From contig JAPLSB010000008.1 in assembly GCA_026398875.1 (NCBI GenBank), positions 101,986 through 165,985 of the forward strand: DNA of 64,000 bases, written 5' to 3'. The translations under genes and the position numbers were made by a program. A model generated the notes under the pieces. The model worked only from the letters and a program-made list of their open reading frames with translations. It made no database searches and was not told where the DNA came from. The stretch's first letter is position 1. Every line of letters begins with the position of its first letter. This DNA is from Gammaproteobacteria bacterium. GTDB lineage: Bacteria; Pseudomonadota; Gammaproteobacteria; Nevskiales; Nevskiaceae. Positions 1 through 9,759 of the stretch are shown piece by piece.

Positions 1-349
1 TGAGATCGGCCACGCCGCCGTACGGGTCGATCAGCGCGCCGCCTTCGTCCTCGGCCATCGCGTTGATCGTGAGATCTCGGCGAATCAGGTCTTCTTCGAG
101 TGTGACGTCCGGTGCCGCGTAAACGGTGAAGCCGTGATAGCCGCGGCCGGACTTGCGCTCGGTGCGTGCCAGCGCATGCTCTTCCTTGGTCTGCGGATGC
201 AGGAACACCGGGAAGTCCTTGCCGACCGGCTTGTAGCCGAGCGCCACCATGTCCTCCGGCGTAGCGCCGGTGACCACCCAGTCGCACTCGTGCACCGGGC
301 GGTTCAACAGGCGGTCGCGCACTGCGCCGCCCACCAGATAACGGCGCAT
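1..349 (-). CDS. cca: CCA tRNA nucleotidyltransferase, N-terminal part (cut by window edge)
   Basis: This is the first ~116 residues of a class II CCA-adding enzyme, which adds or repairs the 3' CCA of tRNAs. The N-terminus [15 protein letters not shown] contains the nucleotidyltransferase GGxVRD signature. It is followed by [18 protein letters not shown] and by [10 protein letters not shown], the usual conserved blocks of bacterial Cca. The ATG at 349 overlaps the TGA of the upstream transglycosylase by one base (TGATG), so the two genes are probably translationally coupled. The C-terminal part, where an HD domain would lie in the multifunctional form, is outside the window. Confidence 0.93.
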   Translation of the reverse strand, partial: MRRYLVGGAVRDRLLNRPVHECDWVVTGATPEDMVALGYKPVGKDFPVFLHPQTKEEHALARTERKSGRGYHGFTVYAAPDVTLEEDLIRRDLTINAMAEDEGGALIDPYGGVADL

Positions 350-2352
350 CACGGCTCGCCGGCCTCGTTGGCAACGACCGATGGCTGCGCGATCGGCGTC
401 AGCCACGGCTCGACCGGCTGCGGCTTGCCATCGGCCGCCAGCCAGGCGAACACCAGCGAGTGCCAGAGCACCCGCTGCACGTACAGCCGGGTTTCGTTGA
501 ACGGGATGTTCTCGATCCAGATATCGGCCGGCAGCGGCTGCGCCGGCAGCCAGCGGGCCGCCGCGTTCGGGCCGGCGTTGTAGCCGGCAATTGCCACCGG
601 CGTCTGGCCAGCGAAGCGGTCAATCAGATCGCGCAGGTGGGCTGCACCGAGCGGCACATTGGTGGCCGGATCGAACAGCGCTTCGCGGCTCGGCAGCGGT
701 CGCGCCCACTTGCGTGCGGTGCGGGTCGCGGTCTCGATCAGCATCTGGGTCAGGCCATAGGCGTTGGCCGACGACACGGCATCGGCGCGATACAGGCTTT
801 CCTGGCGCAGCAGGCCGTAGATCAGCGTTGGCGGAAGACCCGACAGCGCAGCACCGGCCTTGACCGGTGCGTCGTACGGACGCGGATAAAGCGTTGCGTA
901 GTCGGTGAAGATCTTCTGCCGCGAGGCCGTCGCCACGCCCTGCTCGTACCAGCCCCAGCGCATCGGCAGGATCACTGCTTGCGGGCGGGCCGCCGGGTCC
1001 AGCGATTCGTAGGCCGCACTGAACTCGACCGATGCCGGCGCACGTTGCGCGACCCGGAACAGTTCGCGCGCGCGGATGAAGCCGGGCAGCGCGTCGAGCC
1101 GGTCGATCCGCGCTTCATCGGCGCCGATCGGCTGCGGATGCGGCGCGTAGCGGCTGCCGGCCTGGGCGGCGGCCAGCGCCGGATACCAGCCGTCCTCGCT
1201 GGCCAGCGTCGCCAGCTGCGCCTTGGCATCGACATCGCCCTGAGCACCAGCGGCCCGCGCCGACCAGTAGCGCCAGCGCTGCTCGCTGCGGCTGGCCTCC
1301 GGCATCAGCGCGATCGCTCGCGTCACCTGCGGCCAGTCGCCGCTCCACAGCGCGGCACGCGCCCACCATTCGGCGGCAATGACATCGACATCGGCCGGCA
1401 GCACCTTCGCGAACCAGTCGAGCGCCGCCGGCTTGCGGCTCCAGGCCAGGCCCAGCGCCAGCGCCCGGGCATACGGACTGGCCGCCGCATCATCGAGCTT
1501 GCGGGCGTTGCGCAGGGCTGCGAACCGAGCGGCAGCGGCGTCCGGATCCTTGCGGGCGTAGCGCTGCCAGCCGTCGAGCAAGGCTTCGCCGTCGACCGGC
1601 TTCGCGGGGTCGGCGATCAGCGCCTCGATCTGCTTCTGCGGCTCGTCGATCAGCGCTGCCCACTGATTGATGCGGGCGCGGACATCAGCCGCCAGCGGCG
1701 TGGCGATCACCCGAGCCAGCGCGCCGTAGCCGTTGCGGGCGACGCGCCGGGCGCGCGCTTCGATCAGCGCCGGCGTCAGCAACTGCTGGGCCTTCGCCCA
1801 GTCGAACGCGGCATCGCAGGCCGGCAGCGCCTTGTCGGCCGCCTGCCATTGCTCGATGACCTGCGGCGCAAGGCCATCGGTCTGGCTCAGCGCGATGCGC
1901 CCCGCGAACTGCTGGCAACGCAGCCCGGCATCGCTGGCGGCAAGTCCGGCTGACAGGTTGGCGAGATAGGCCGGCCACTGTTCGCGGCGCGCAAAGCTGT
2001 TCAGCCAGGCACGGCGCAGGTCACGCGTCACCGGCGCGTCAGCATGGGTAGCCAGGAAGGCCGCGACGGCCTCGTCAGTGCCGCTGTCGTCTACGGCATT
2101 CAGCCGCGCCAACCGCAGGCGCAGCCGGGCAGCGACCAGATAGTCATGCAGCGGATAGGCGCGCAGGCGCTCGCTGTCGGCGCCATCAACGCGACCGGCT
2201 TCGACGGCGGCAAGGGCAGCGGAGAACTCGGCGCGAGCAGCGGCCAGCGGATCATCGGCGGCGTGTGCCGAGGCCAGCGCGGCGACACTGACGAACAGGC
2301 ACAGCGCGGCCGGACGAAGGAAAGCGCGGAGAGCAGAACTCGGGATCATCAT
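349..2352 (-). CDS. slt: Soluble lytic murein transglycosylase (Slt70-like)
   Basis: A periplasmic enzyme of 667 aa that cleaves peptidoglycan glycan strands with formation of 1,6-anhydro ends. The start chosen is the first of two adjacent ATGs (2352 and 2349), which opens a signal peptide ([21 protein letters not shown]). A longer reading of the frame would run antisense through the neighbouring transporter and is not credible. A long alpha-helical U-shaped region precedes the catalytic SLT domain near the C-terminus. That domain shows the catalytic Glu in LLRQESLYR, then ANAYGLTQM and [10 protein letters not shown]. Length and architecture match Slt70 (about 620-650 aa). It overlaps cca by one base. 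Confidence 0.92.
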   Translation of the reverse strand: MMIPSSALRAFLRPAALCLFVSVAALASAHAADDPLAAARAEFSAALAAVEAGRVDGADSERLRAYPLHDYLVAARLRLRLARLNAVDDSGTDEAVAAFLATHADAPVTRDLRRAWLNSFARREQWPAYLANLSAGLAASDAGLRCQQFAGRIALSQTDGLAPQVIEQWQAADKALPACDAAFDWAKAQQLLTPALIEARARRVARNGYGALARVIATPLAADVRARINQWAALIDEPQKQIEALIADPAKPVDGEALLDGWQRYARKDPDAAAARFAALRNARKLDDAAASPYARALALGLAWSRKPAALDWFAKVLPADVDVIAAEWWARAALWSGDWPQVTRAIALMPEASRSEQRWRYWSARAAGAQGDVDAKAQLATLASEDGWYPALAAAQAGSRYAPHPQPIGADEARIDRLDALPGFIRARELFRVAQRAPASVEFSAAYESLDPAARPQAVILPMRWGWYEQGVATASRQKIFTDYATLYPRPYDAPVKAGAALSGLPPTLIYGLLRQESLYRADAVSSANAYGLTQMLIETATRTARKWARPLPSREALFDPATNVPLGAAHLRDLIDRFAGQTPVAIAGYNAGPNAAARWLPAQPLPADIWIENIPFNETRLYVQRVLWHSLVFAWLAADGKPQPVEPWLTPIAQPSVVANEAGEP

Positions 2353-2452
2353 CAACCTGTGACTCGCAGACGGCCTGCGCGGTTCGTGTAGCCTTTGCGG
2401 CCTCACCATTCTACGGCCAGCCCCGGCCGCGCTTGAGGCCTGCTCGCGCTGC

Positions 2453-3241
2453 ATGGAAACCGTTGCCGTCTTTCTCGTGACCGGTGTCGCAGCCGGCGTG
2501 CTGGCCGGTCTGTTCGGCGTCGGCGGCGGCCTGATCATCGTGCCGGCGCTGGCGGTGATCCTGCCCAAGCTCGGCACCGCGCCCGAGGTGGTGATGCAGT
2601 CGGCGATCGGCACTTCGCTGGCGGTCATCGGCCTGACCGGCATTTCCTCGACCCGCTCGCACCATGCGCGTGGCGGCGTGATCTGGCCGATCTTCTGGCG
2701 GCTGGCGCCCGGCATCGTCATCGGCAGCCTGATCGGTGCCGCGATTGCCCATCAGGTGAGCAGCGATGTGCTGAAGAAGTGCGTCGGCATCGGCGCGCTG
2801 CTGATCTCGATCCAGATGCTGATCGACGCCGCACCGAAGCCGACCCGCAGCGCCCCCGGCGCGCTCGGGCTGGGCCTGGTCGGCAGCGTGATCGGCGCGC
2901 TGTCGGCGCTGATCGGCATCGGCGGCGGTTCGCTGACCGTGCCGTACCTGTCGGCCTGCAACATCGACATGCGCCGCGCCGTCGGCACCTCGGCGGCCTG
3001 CGGCATGCCGATCGCCTGGGCCGGTGCGACCGGCTTCGCGTTCAACGGCCACGGCGTGGCCGGTCTGGCGCCGTGGAGCCTGGGCTACATCGACCTCGCC
3101 GCGTTCGCCGGCATCGCGGTGACCAGCGTGCTGACCGCACCGCTCGGCGCGAAGCTCGCGCACGGCCTGTCGCCGAAGCTGCTGAAGCGGGCGTTCGCGA
3201 TCTTCCTGGCCGGCGTCAGCCTGCGCATGCTGCTGTCGTGA
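2453..3241 (+). CDS. TSUP (TauE/SafE) family membrane exporter
   Basis: A 262-aa inner-membrane protein of about eight helices with the two internal repeats typical of the TauE/SafE family. Each half begins with a glycine-rich segment: [15 protein letters not shown] near residue 20 and [13 protein letters not shown] near 155. The family moves sulfur-containing organic anions, sulfite or related substrates, but the substrate cannot be read from the sequence. It starts 100 bp from the divergent slt gene and ends 4 bp before dctA, so it is probably co-transcribed with that carboxylate carrier. Confidence 0.9.
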   Translation: METVAVFLVTGVAAGVLAGLFGVGGGLIIVPALAVILPKLGTAPEVVMQSAIGTSLAVIGLTGISSTRSHHARGGVIWPIFWRLAPGIVIGSLIGAAIAHQVSSDVLKKCVGIGALLISIQMLIDAAPKPTRSAPGALGLGLVGSVIGALSALIGIGGGSLTVPYLSACNIDMRRAVGTSAACGMPIAWAGATGFAFNGHGVAGLAPWSLGYIDLAAFAGIAVTSVLTAPLGAKLAHGLSPKLLKRAFAIFLAGVSLRMLLS

Positions 3242-3245
3242 CGCG

Positions 3246-4508
3246 ATGACCGCACCGACGTCGTCCCGCAGCGGCCGCCTGTACCTGTGGGTGCTGGCGG
3301 CCATCCTGATCGGCGGGGCGATCGGCCACTTCTTCCCCGACACCGGCGTGGCGCTGAAGCCGCTTGGCGACGGCTTCATCGGCCTGATCAAGATGCTGAT
3401 CGGGCCGATCATCTTCCTGACCGTGGTGATCGGCATCGCCGGCGTGGCCGATGTGAAGAAGGTCGGCCGGGTCGGCGTCAAGGCGCTGCTGTACTTCGAG
3501 GTGGTGTCGAGCATCGCCCTGGTCATCGGCCTGGTCGTCGTCAACGGACTGCAGCCGGGTGCCGGCTTCCATGTCGATCCGGCCACGCTCGATGCCGGTG
3601 CGGTGGCGAAGTACGCGACCGCCGCGCACGACCAGAGCACCGTCGGCTTCCTGCTGCACATCATCCCGAAGACCTTCACCGACGCCTTCACTGCCAACGG
3701 CGACCTGCTGCAGGTGCTGCTGGTGGCGCTGCTGTTCGGCTTTGCGTTGAGTGCGGCCGGCGAATCGGGCCGGCCGCTGATGCGCGTGCTGGAAGCCGCT
3801 GCCAGCGTGTTCTTCCGGATGATGAACATGATCATGCGGCTGGCGCCGATCGGCGCCGGTGGCGCGATGGCGTTCACGATCGGCAAGTACGGCCTCGACA
3901 GCCTCGGGCCGCTGGCCAAGCTGATGGCCAGCTTCTATCTGTGCTGCGCCTTGTTCGTGGTGCTGGTGCTAGGCGCCATCGCCCGGCTCACCGGCTTCAG
4001 CATCTTCCGGTTCCTGCGCTACATCCGCGAGGAGCTGCTGCTGGTGCTCGGCACCTCGTCGTCGGAATCGGCACTCGTGCCGCTGATGCAGAAGCTGGAG
4101 CAGCTCGGCTGCAGCAAGTCGGTGGTCGGCCTCGTCGTGCCGAGCGGCTATTCGTTCAACCTCGACGGCACCAACATCTATCTGACGATGGCGGCGATCT
4201 TCGTGGCACAGGCGGTCGATGTGGATCTGACGCTGACGCAGGAGTTGAGCCTGTTGGCCGTGGCGATGCTGACCTCGAAGGGTGCCTCCGGCGTCACCGG
4301 CGCCGGCTTCATCACGCTGGCGGCAACGCTGGCCGTGGTGCCGACGGTGCCGGTCGCGGGGCTGGCGCTGATTCTCGGCATCGACCGCTTCATGAGCGAA
4401 GCGCGGGCGCTGACCAATCTGATCGGCAATGGTGTGGCCACCATCGTCGTCGCCCGCTGGGAAAACGCACTGGATCGCGCCCAACTGGACCGCGAGCTGA
4501 AAGCCTAG
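3246..4508 (+). CDS. dctA: C4-dicarboxylate/cation symporter, DctA-like
   Basis: A 420-aa DAACS-family symporter for uptake of succinate, fumarate or malate with protons or sodium. It has the serine-rich re-entrant loop ([21 protein letters not shown]) near residue 265, followed by the substrate-binding block [19 protein letters not shown], which matches DctA better than glutamate carriers. Eight helices plus two hairpins are visible as hydrophobic blocks. The gene follows the TSUP gene by 4 bp. Its stop overlaps the stop of the convergent mtfA gene by 4 bp, leaving no room for an intergenic terminator. Confidence 0.9.
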   Translation: MTAPTSSRSGRLYLWVLAAILIGGAIGHFFPDTGVALKPLGDGFIGLIKMLIGPIIFLTVVIGIAGVADVKKVGRVGVKALLYFEVVSSIALVIGLVVVNGLQPGAGFHVDPATLDAGAVAKYATAAHDQSTVGFLLHIIPKTFTDAFTANGDLLQVLLVALLFGFALSAAGESGRPLMRVLEAAASVFFRMMNMIMRLAPIGAGGAMAFTIGKYGLDSLGPLAKLMASFYLCCALFVVLVLGAIARLTGFSIFRFLRYIREELLLVLGTSSSESALVPLMQKLEQLGCSKSVVGLVVPSGYSFNLDGTNIYLTMAAIFVAQAVDVDLTLTQELSLLAVAMLTSKGASGVTGAGFITLAATLAVVPTVPVAGLALILGIDRFMSEARALTNLIGNGVATIVVARWENALDRAQLDRELKA

Positions 4509-5302
4509 TCCGAGGTCTCGATCCGGTAGTAGTCGCGCAGCAGGCCGTACAGCTCCGGATGCAGCAGGCGCAACTCGGTGCCGCGCTGGAAATAGGCTTC
4601 GGTGGCCACTGCGAAGAACTCGGTCGGGCCTTCCAGACCGTAGTCGTCGAGCACTTGCGACGAGCGTTTTTCCAGCGCCTTGTACTCGCGCAGCATCACC
4701 TTCGACCAGCGCGTGTAATCGGGCAACAGCGGGGCGCCTTCCGTTTCCGGATTCTCGGCATCGAGCTGATGCGCGAACTCGTGGACCAGCACGTTGACGG
4801 AATCGCCGTCGAGCGCGGCCTCGACGTCCTCCCAGCTCAGCACCACCCGCTCGCCGTTCCACGATTCGCCGAGCCGCAGCTCCGGCTCGTCGCTGACCAG
4901 GCCCAGTTCGTCCGGTTCGTGATGGCGCACCCAGAACGCCGTCGGATAGACCAGCACCGTGCGCAGGCCGCGAAACACGTAGGCATCCGGGCGCAGCAGC
5001 AGCAGGCAGGCGAAGCCGGCAATCAGCACGCGCACCTCGTCGGTGATCACGAAGCCATTGCAGCCTTTGATACGGATATCGGCCAGAAACTCGACAACGC
5101 GCCGCTCGTGCAGGCGCCGCTGCTCCGGGCTCAGCCGGCGCAGCAGCACGGCGAGCCGGCGGTCGAGCAGCTGCCGCCATTCGGGCCGGAACGGCGCCAG
5201 TTCGCGGCGGCGCTTCGCCTGCTGACGCCGCCATGCGCTAGCCATCAGCACCACGGCCAGCAGGCCAGTCACGAAGGCAATGAAACCGTCAGTCCAGATC
5301 AT
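4505..5302 (-). CDS. mtfA: Zinc metallopeptidase of the MtfA (M90) family
   Basis: A 265-aa protein with one N-terminal membrane helix ([16 protein letters not shown]) and a cytoplasmic zinc-peptidase domain. The zinc site is [11 protein letters not shown] near residue 165, with a downstream Glu in [12 protein letters not shown]. In E. coli, MtfA binds the glucose repressor Mlc and has aminopeptidase activity; whether an Mlc homologue exists here is unknown. The N-terminal membrane helix fits many proteobacterial homologues. It is convergent with dctA, with the stops overlapping. Confidence 0.88.
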   Translation of the reverse strand: MIWTDGFIAFVTGLLAVVLMASAWRRQQAKRRRELAPFRPEWRQLLDRRLAVLLRRLSPEQRRLHERRVVEFLADIRIKGCNGFVITDEVRVLIAGFACLLLLRPDAYVFRGLRTVLVYPTAFWVRHHEPDELGLVSDEPELRLGESWNGERVVLSWEDVEAALDGDSVNVLVHEFAHQLDAENPETEGAPLLPDYTRWSKVMLREYKALEKRSSQVLDDYGLEGPTEFFAVATEAYFQRGTELRLLHPELYGLLRDYYRIETSD

Positions 5303-5387
5303 CGGACAGAGGTGGGTGTGGCCGCGCCACGATCAAGGGTGCGCGCGGTCGCCGGCGATGCGCCGAGAAACACCGGGCCGGAAACGA

Positions 5388-5421
5388 CATCGCCCGCAGT
5401 GCTTGCGCACTGCGGGCGATG
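5388..5421 (-). terminator. Hairpin downstream of the secreted-protein gene
   Basis: Two perfectly complementary 15-base arms (5388-5402 and 5407-5421) are separated by the loop TTGC. On the minus strand the stem follows the stop of the gene at 5451 by about 30 bases and is trailed only by a short T run (GTCGTTTCC). It is therefore an imperfect intrinsic terminator or an RNA-stabilising stem. Confidence 0.6.
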
Positions 5422-5450
5422 ACAACAACGATCAGCGTGAAGCGAAGCGA

Positions 5451-6062
5451 TCAGTTCTGCACGCAGACGCCGTACAGCTTCAGGTTGTTCAGCGCACGGA
5501 CAACCGAGCCGTAGCTGATGCGCACCGCATCGAAATCGGCGGTGGCCACACCGCCGACCAGCGCCAGTTCCTTCGAGTTCAGCAGGCCGAGCAGGTCGAG
5601 CTTCAGCAGGCCAGCGGCAGCGAAGGTCTGACGGTCAACGCCGTTCAGGCTGGTGGTGACGGTGACGCCACGCAGCAGGTCGGCGGTCAGCAGCGAATCC
5701 GGATTGCGGACCACGAAGCCGACGCGCTTCGGCTGCAGCGGGCCGGCAACGTAGCGCGTGCTGGTGTCGGTGACGCCGAGCGACACCGCCGAAGCGACGC
5801 CGACCGTGGTGCGCAGCGTGGCGAACGTGCTGCGGGTGCGGTCAATGACGTTGCCGGCATTGTCGACGCCGCACAGCAGGCAGATGCCGGCGATGTCCTT
5901 CGAAACCACAGCGGCCGGGGCCAGCAGCGGCTGCATCGGGCCACCCGGACGGCAATCGGCCATCGAATCGACGGCCAGTGCTTCGGTGCCGATCACGCCG
6001 GCAAGCAGCGCGGTGCCCAACAGCGTTTTTGCAGCGGTACGCAGATGCTTCTTAAAAATCAT
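5451..6062 (-). CDS. Secreted protein of unknown function
   Basis: A 203-aa protein not assigned to a family. The ATG at 6062 is preceded at good distance by AGGGGG and opens a Sec-type signal (KKHLRTAAKTLLGTALLAG, cleavage near EALA-VD). The mature part has a CLLCG pair near residue 65. After that it is rich in Ser/Thr/Val/Leu with beta-like alternation (RVGFVVRNPDSLLTADLLRG, VTTSLNGVD). A single Cys lies near the C-terminus (YGVCVQN). The gene stands alone, with a hairpin after it. It could be an extracytoplasmic beta-sandwich protein, but this is only an impression from the residue pattern. Confidence 0.75.
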   Translation of the reverse strand: MIFKKHLRTAAKTLLGTALLAGVIGTEALAVDSMADCRPGGPMQPLLAPAAVVSKDIAGICLLCGVDNAGNVIDRTRSTFATLRTTVGVASAVSLGVTDTSTRYVAGPLQPKRVGFVVRNPDSLLTADLLRGVTVTTSLNGVDRQTFAAAGLLKLDLLGLLNSKELALVGGVATADFDAVRISYGSVVRALNNLKLYGVCVQN

Positions 6063-6193
6063 TTTGGTTCCCCCTGAGAATGTCCAACAGGACGCCGCGA
6101 TCGTAGCGCTGCAAGAGCCTTTATTCCAAGTGGCTGGATTGTCGGATCTACCGTGGCGGGTCGCCAAGGCTGACGAGCCACCGGTCAAGGCCC

Positions 6194-6364
6194 TCACCAG
6201 AAGCCGCGCGGCTGGTCGGGATCGTCCGGATTGTCGTCGTCGGCCGGCTTCTTCGTCGATGCCGAGCGCCGCGCCTTGTAGTGCGACACCGCACGCAGGG
6301 TCGCGAACGGGCCGACGATCAGCACGATGACCAGCACCACCACCCCGATCACGGTCGCGTTCAT
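6194..6364 (-). CDS. Small single-span membrane protein (56 aa)
   Basis: The frame starts MNATVIGVVVLVIVLIVGPFA, one strong membrane helix. A basic stretch (SHYKARRSASTKKPA) and an acidic, proline-containing tail (DDDNPDDPDQPRGFW) follow. The ATG lies 10 bp after the uvrD stop, so it is probably the last gene of terC-uvrD. The codons are GC-rich at third positions like the neighbours, which supports real coding despite the short length. The charge arrangement suggests N-out/C-in topology. No family is recognised and no function is claimed. Confidence 0.6.
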   Translation of the reverse strand: MNATVIGVVVLVIVLIVGPFATLRAVSHYKARRSASTKKPADDDNPDDPDQPRGFW

Positions 6365-6374
6365 CGCCGGATCG

Positions 6375-9300
6375 TCACAGCTTTTCGAGATGCGCGTACG
6401 ACAGCATCAGCCACTTGGTGCCGGCGTCGCGGAACTTGATCTCGATGCGCGTGCGGTCGGCATCGCCGTCGAAGCTCAGGATCGTGCCTTCACCGAACTT
6501 TGCGTGGCGCACGCGATCGCCGAGCCGGAAACCGCCCGGACCTTCGCCAGTGGTGGCCTGGTTCATCTTGGTTCGGGCCGGCGGCACGTCGGCAGCGCGT
6601 GCGTAGCGATTGCCACCGCCGCCATAGCCACCGCCGTACGAACTGCCGCCGCCGTAGCTGTTGCCGCTGCCGGACGAAGGGCCGCCATAGGCCGGTCGCA
6701 GGATGCCGGCGCGTGGCCGGGTCTCGACCAGCGTCTCGGCCGGAATCTCTTTCAGGAACATCGACGGCATTCCGATCTGCTCCTGGCCGTGGATGCGCCG
6801 CACTTCGGCATAGGTCAGGTACAGGTGCTGGCGCGCACGGGTGACGCCGACATAGGCCAGCCGCCGCTCTTCCTCCAGCGAGCCGCCATCGACCGCGCGC
6901 TGGCTCGGGAACAGGCCGTTCTCCATGCCGACCAGGAACACCACCGGGAATTCCAGCCCTTTCGCCGAGTGCAGTGTCATCAGCTGCACGCAGTCCTCGC
7001 CGACGCCGGCCTGCCGCTCGCCGGCTTCCAGCGAAGCATTGGCCAGGAAGGCGTTCAGCGGATCGAGGCCGTCATCTTCCGGCGGCCGCTCGAAGCCGCG
7101 CGCGGCGTTGATCAGTTCGTCGAGGTTGTCGAGCCGCGCCTCGGCCTGCTCGCCCTTGTCCTTCTTGTAGTGCTCCTTGAGGCCGGAACGCTCGATCGCC
7201 AGCTTCATCAACTCGGCCAGCTTGACGTTCGCGCCATCGCGGGCGAGGCCATCGATCAGATCGAGGAAGCCCTTCAGGTTGCCGCTCGAACGGCCGAGCG
7301 TGGCACCCGCACCCAGAGCGGCTTTCCACTGCGACACACCGGCATCACGGGCCACGGCGCGCAGCTTTTCGATCGTCGTCGCGCCGATGCCACGCGGCGG
7401 CGTGTTGACGGCGCGCTCGAAGCTGGCGTCGTCATCGCGATTGGCGACCAGCCGGATGTAGGCCAGCGCGTCCTTCACTTCCTGGCGCTCGAAGAAGCGC
7501 AGACCGCCGTAGATGCGGTATGGCAGGCGATTGCGGATCAGCGCTTCTTCGAGCACGCGCGACTGCGCGTTCGAGCGGTACAGGATCGCGCAGTCGTTCA
7601 GCGCGAACGTGCCTTCGTGATGCGCCTTGATCCGGCCGACGACGAACTCGGCTTCGTCGTACTCGTTGAACGCGGCATACAGCTGGATCGAATCGCCGTC
7701 CTGGCCATCGGTCCACAGCACTTTTCCGAGACGTCCGGAGTTCTTCGCGATCAGCCCGTTGGCAGCCTTCAGGATGGTGCCGGTCGAGCGGTAGTTCTGC
7801 TCCAGGCGAATGACCTCGCAGCCCGGAAAGTCCTTGCCGAGCTTGGCCATGTTCTCGACCTTCGCGCCTCGCCAGCTGTAGATCGAGTTGTGGGTGACCA
7901 CACCGCCGGCGACGAAGTTATGCGTGCTGTCGATGTCGAGATCATGGACCGTGGTCGGCGCCGATACGGCACGCACTTCGGTCACGACGTCGAAGCGACC
8001 GTCGGCGGTCACCATCGCCATGCCGGGGCGAATCGAGCCGGCGCGGATGAACGGCAGTGAACGGCCGCCCTCGTCACCACAACCGAGATTGGCCTGCAGC
8101 AGCACGTTGCCGGACAAGGCCTTGGCGGCCCGCTCGGCGATCGCGTACAGCTCGCCGAAGTCGCGGCGAGCGGTTTCGAAGCGCCAACTCGCCGAGCCGG
8201 CCTTCGCGGGACGCACCGACAGTCCAAGCGTGCCGAGGATGCCGCGGCCAAGGTCGTCGTTGCCGATGATCGAGATCCGGTGCATGGGGCGCGCGCCGCG
8301 ACGGTCACCGCACAAGGTGACGACAATGTTGCGGCGGCTCGAATCGCGCGACTGCGGCCGATGGTGCGGCTCGTCAGTGCGCAAGCCACGATCGGCGAGC
8401 AGCCGGTGAGCAGCCCGTTCCGTATCGAGCGCGGCAAACACCTGCGCGATCAGGGCGGTGTCATGCACCTGTCCCTTCGTCGAACCACCCTTGCGCGCCA
8501 CGAATGGCAGCGTCGGCAGCCCGTAGCGGAGGCTGGTCAGCATTTCGTCGCTGCGCGCCTCGCACGCGCTGGCGTGGGTGCCGATCACCCACAGCGCGTC
8601 GGCATGCTCCTGCAGACAACGTTGCTTGAAGCCGAGCATCGGCTTCTTCTGGCCGCGGGTATAGACCTGCGACGTGCCGACGCGCCAGCCGATGTCCTGC
8701 TTGAACATCAGATAGCTGAAATGCAGCTGTGGCGCTTCGCCCAGCAAGTAGCCGGCGAAATGCGTGTGCTCAGGTGTCGAGACCAGCCGATGGCCGTCGC
8801 GGGTGACGATCTCGACAAGATCGTGGCGCGCGCCGAGCGCATGCGTACGCCGCACCACCGATGGCCGAAGCGTGCCGCTGCCGTGCGCGGACAGGACCTC
8901 GTCGCCGACATGAACCTGCTCGATCGGCCGCAGGCTGCCGTCGGCCATCGTCACCGGCGTGCCGGCGGCCAGGCACTGATCGTCATCACCAACGGCGAAC
9001 ATCGTTCCGGTGTTGCCGGCCAGCACTCGCAGCCACGCGTACTGCAGCGTGTTGGTGTCCTGGAATTCGTCGACCAGGATGTGCCGGAAGCGCTGGCGGT
9101 AGTGCTGCTGGATCTGCGGCACGTCGCGGCACAGCTCGTGGGCGCGCAGCAGCAGTTCGGCGAAGTCGACCAGCCCGTTCTGGGCGCACTGCGCTTCGTA
9201 GGCCGAATAGATGCGCACCAGCGTGCGCTGCGCGAAATCGCCCTGATCGGCCATGCCGCTGGGCCGCCGGCCTTCTTCCTTCTGCGCGTTGATCCAGCCG

Positions 9301-9758
9301 GTGACCACCTTTGGCACCCACTGCTCTTCGGACAGATCCAGCGCCCGGATCACCCGCTTGACCAGTCGCTGCTGGTCGTCGGCATCGAGGATCTGGAAGT
9401 TCTGGACCAGCCCGGCTTCCTTCCAGTGCAGCCGCAGCAGGCGATGGGCGATGCCGTGAAAGGTGCCGACCCACATGGTCCGCACCGGCACGTTGACCAG
9501 GCTTTCGATGCGGTTACGCATCTCCGCGGCGGCCTTGTTGGTGAAGGTGACCGCGAGGATCGAATGCGGCGACACGCCTTCCACCGCAATCAGCCAGCCG
9601 ATGCGATGAGTCAGCACCCGGGTCTTGCCGGAGCCGGCACCGGCCAGCACCAGACGATGCTCGGGCGGCGCGGTCACCGCTTCGCGTTGCGCCGGATTCA
9701 GGCCCCGACAGAGCCGGTCGATCTCAGGCGAATCACCGGTCGGCAGATCGATCGCCAC
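6375..9758 (-). CDS. uvrD: DNA helicase II (UvrD/Rep family) interrupted by an intein
   Basis: A superfamily 1A 3'-5' helicase used in nucleotide-excision and mismatch repair. The 1127-aa precursor contains 764 residues of helicase, close to the family length, plus a 363-residue intein. Host motifs are Walker A GAGSGKT (40-46), TFTNKAA (71-77), Walker B VDEFQDT (229-235), VGDDDQ (256-261), SIYSWRGA after the intein, LEQNYRST, LMTLHSAKGLEF and VTRARQ. The intein splits VGDDDQ from SIYSWRGA, at the nucleotide-sensing motif III. A Gly/Tyr-rich linker (SSGSGNSYGGG region) precedes the C-terminal GTKWLMLSYAHLEKL block. The start is GTG at 9758, one base after the terC stop, suggesting coupling. 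Confidence 0.95.
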   Translation of the reverse strand: MAIDLPTGDSPEIDRLCRGLNPAQREAVTAPPEHRLVLAGAGSGKTRVLTHRIGWLIAVEGVSPHSILAVTFTNKAAAEMRNRIESLVNVPVRTMWVGTFHGIAHRLLRLHWKEAGLVQNFQILDADDQQRLVKRVIRALDLSEEQWVPKVVTGWINAQKEEGRRPSGMADQGDFAQRTLVRIYSAYEAQCAQNGLVDFAELLLRAHELCRDVPQIQQHYRQRFRHILVDEFQDTNTLQYAWLRVLAGNTGTMFAVGDDDQCLAAGTPVTMADGSLRPIEQVHVGDEVLSAHGSGTLRPSVVRRTHALGARHDLVEIVTRDGHRLVSTPEHTHFAGYLLGEAPQLHFSYLMFKQDIGWRVGTSQVYTRGQKKPMLGFKQRCLQEHADALWVIGTHASACEARSDEMLTSLRYGLPTLPFVARKGGSTKGQVHDTALIAQVFAALDTERAAHRLLADRGLRTDEPHHRPQSRDSSRRNIVVTLCGDRRGARPMHRISIIGNDDLGRGILGTLGLSVRPAKAGSASWRFETARRDFGELYAIAERAAKALSGNVLLQANLGCGDEGGRSLPFIRAGSIRPGMAMVTADGRFDVVTEVRAVSAPTTVHDLDIDSTHNFVAGGVVTHNSIYSWRGAKVENMAKLGKDFPGCEVIRLEQNYRSTGTILKAANGLIAKNSGRLGKVLWTDGQDGDSIQLYAAFNEYDEAEFVVGRIKAHHEGTFALNDCAILYRSNAQSRVLEEALIRNRLPYRIYGGLRFFERQEVKDALAYIRLVANRDDDASFERAVNTPPRGIGATTIEKLRAVARDAGVSQWKAALGAGATLGRSSGNLKGFLDLIDGLARDGANVKLAELMKLAIERSGLKEHYKKDKGEQAEARLDNLDELINAARGFERPPEDDGLDPLNAFLANASLEAGERQAGVGEDCVQLMTLHSAKGLEFPVVFLVGMENGLFPSQRAVDGGSLEEERRLAYVGVTRARQHLYLTYAEVRRIHGQEQIGMPSMFLKEIPAETLVETRPRAGILRPAYGGPSSGSGNSYGGGSSYGGGYGGGGNRYARAADVPPARTKMNQATTGEGPGGFRLGDRVRHAKFGEGTILSFDGDADRTRIEIKFRDAGTKWLMLSYAHLEKL
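7887..8975 (-). other. Intein within UvrD (363 residues)
   Basis: Residues 262-624 of the UvrD precursor form an in-frame protein-splicing element. Block A begins CLAAGTPVTMADGSLRPI, with Cys1 as nucleophile. Block B is RLVSTPEHTHF with the TxxH pattern. Blocks F/G are VHDLDIDSTHNF and GGVVTHN, ending His-Asn, and the next residue is Ser (+1). All four catalytic positions are present, so splicing should be active. The ~220-residue centre is large enough for a homing endonuclease, but I see no LAGLIDADG dodecapeptide. Residues ~88-150 (SYLM, WRVGTS, GFKQR, EARSDEML) instead resemble a GIY-YIG-like arrangement, which is inference. Base composition does not differ obviously from the host gene. 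Confidence 0.95.
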
Positions 9759-9759
9759 G

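Noticed and set aside
2411..3919. Long Arg/Pro/Ser-rich open frames antisense to TSUP and dctA, and many similar ones along the window.
   Set aside because: They lie opposite genes with recognisable domains and arise from high-GC third positions; their residue composition fits no protein family.
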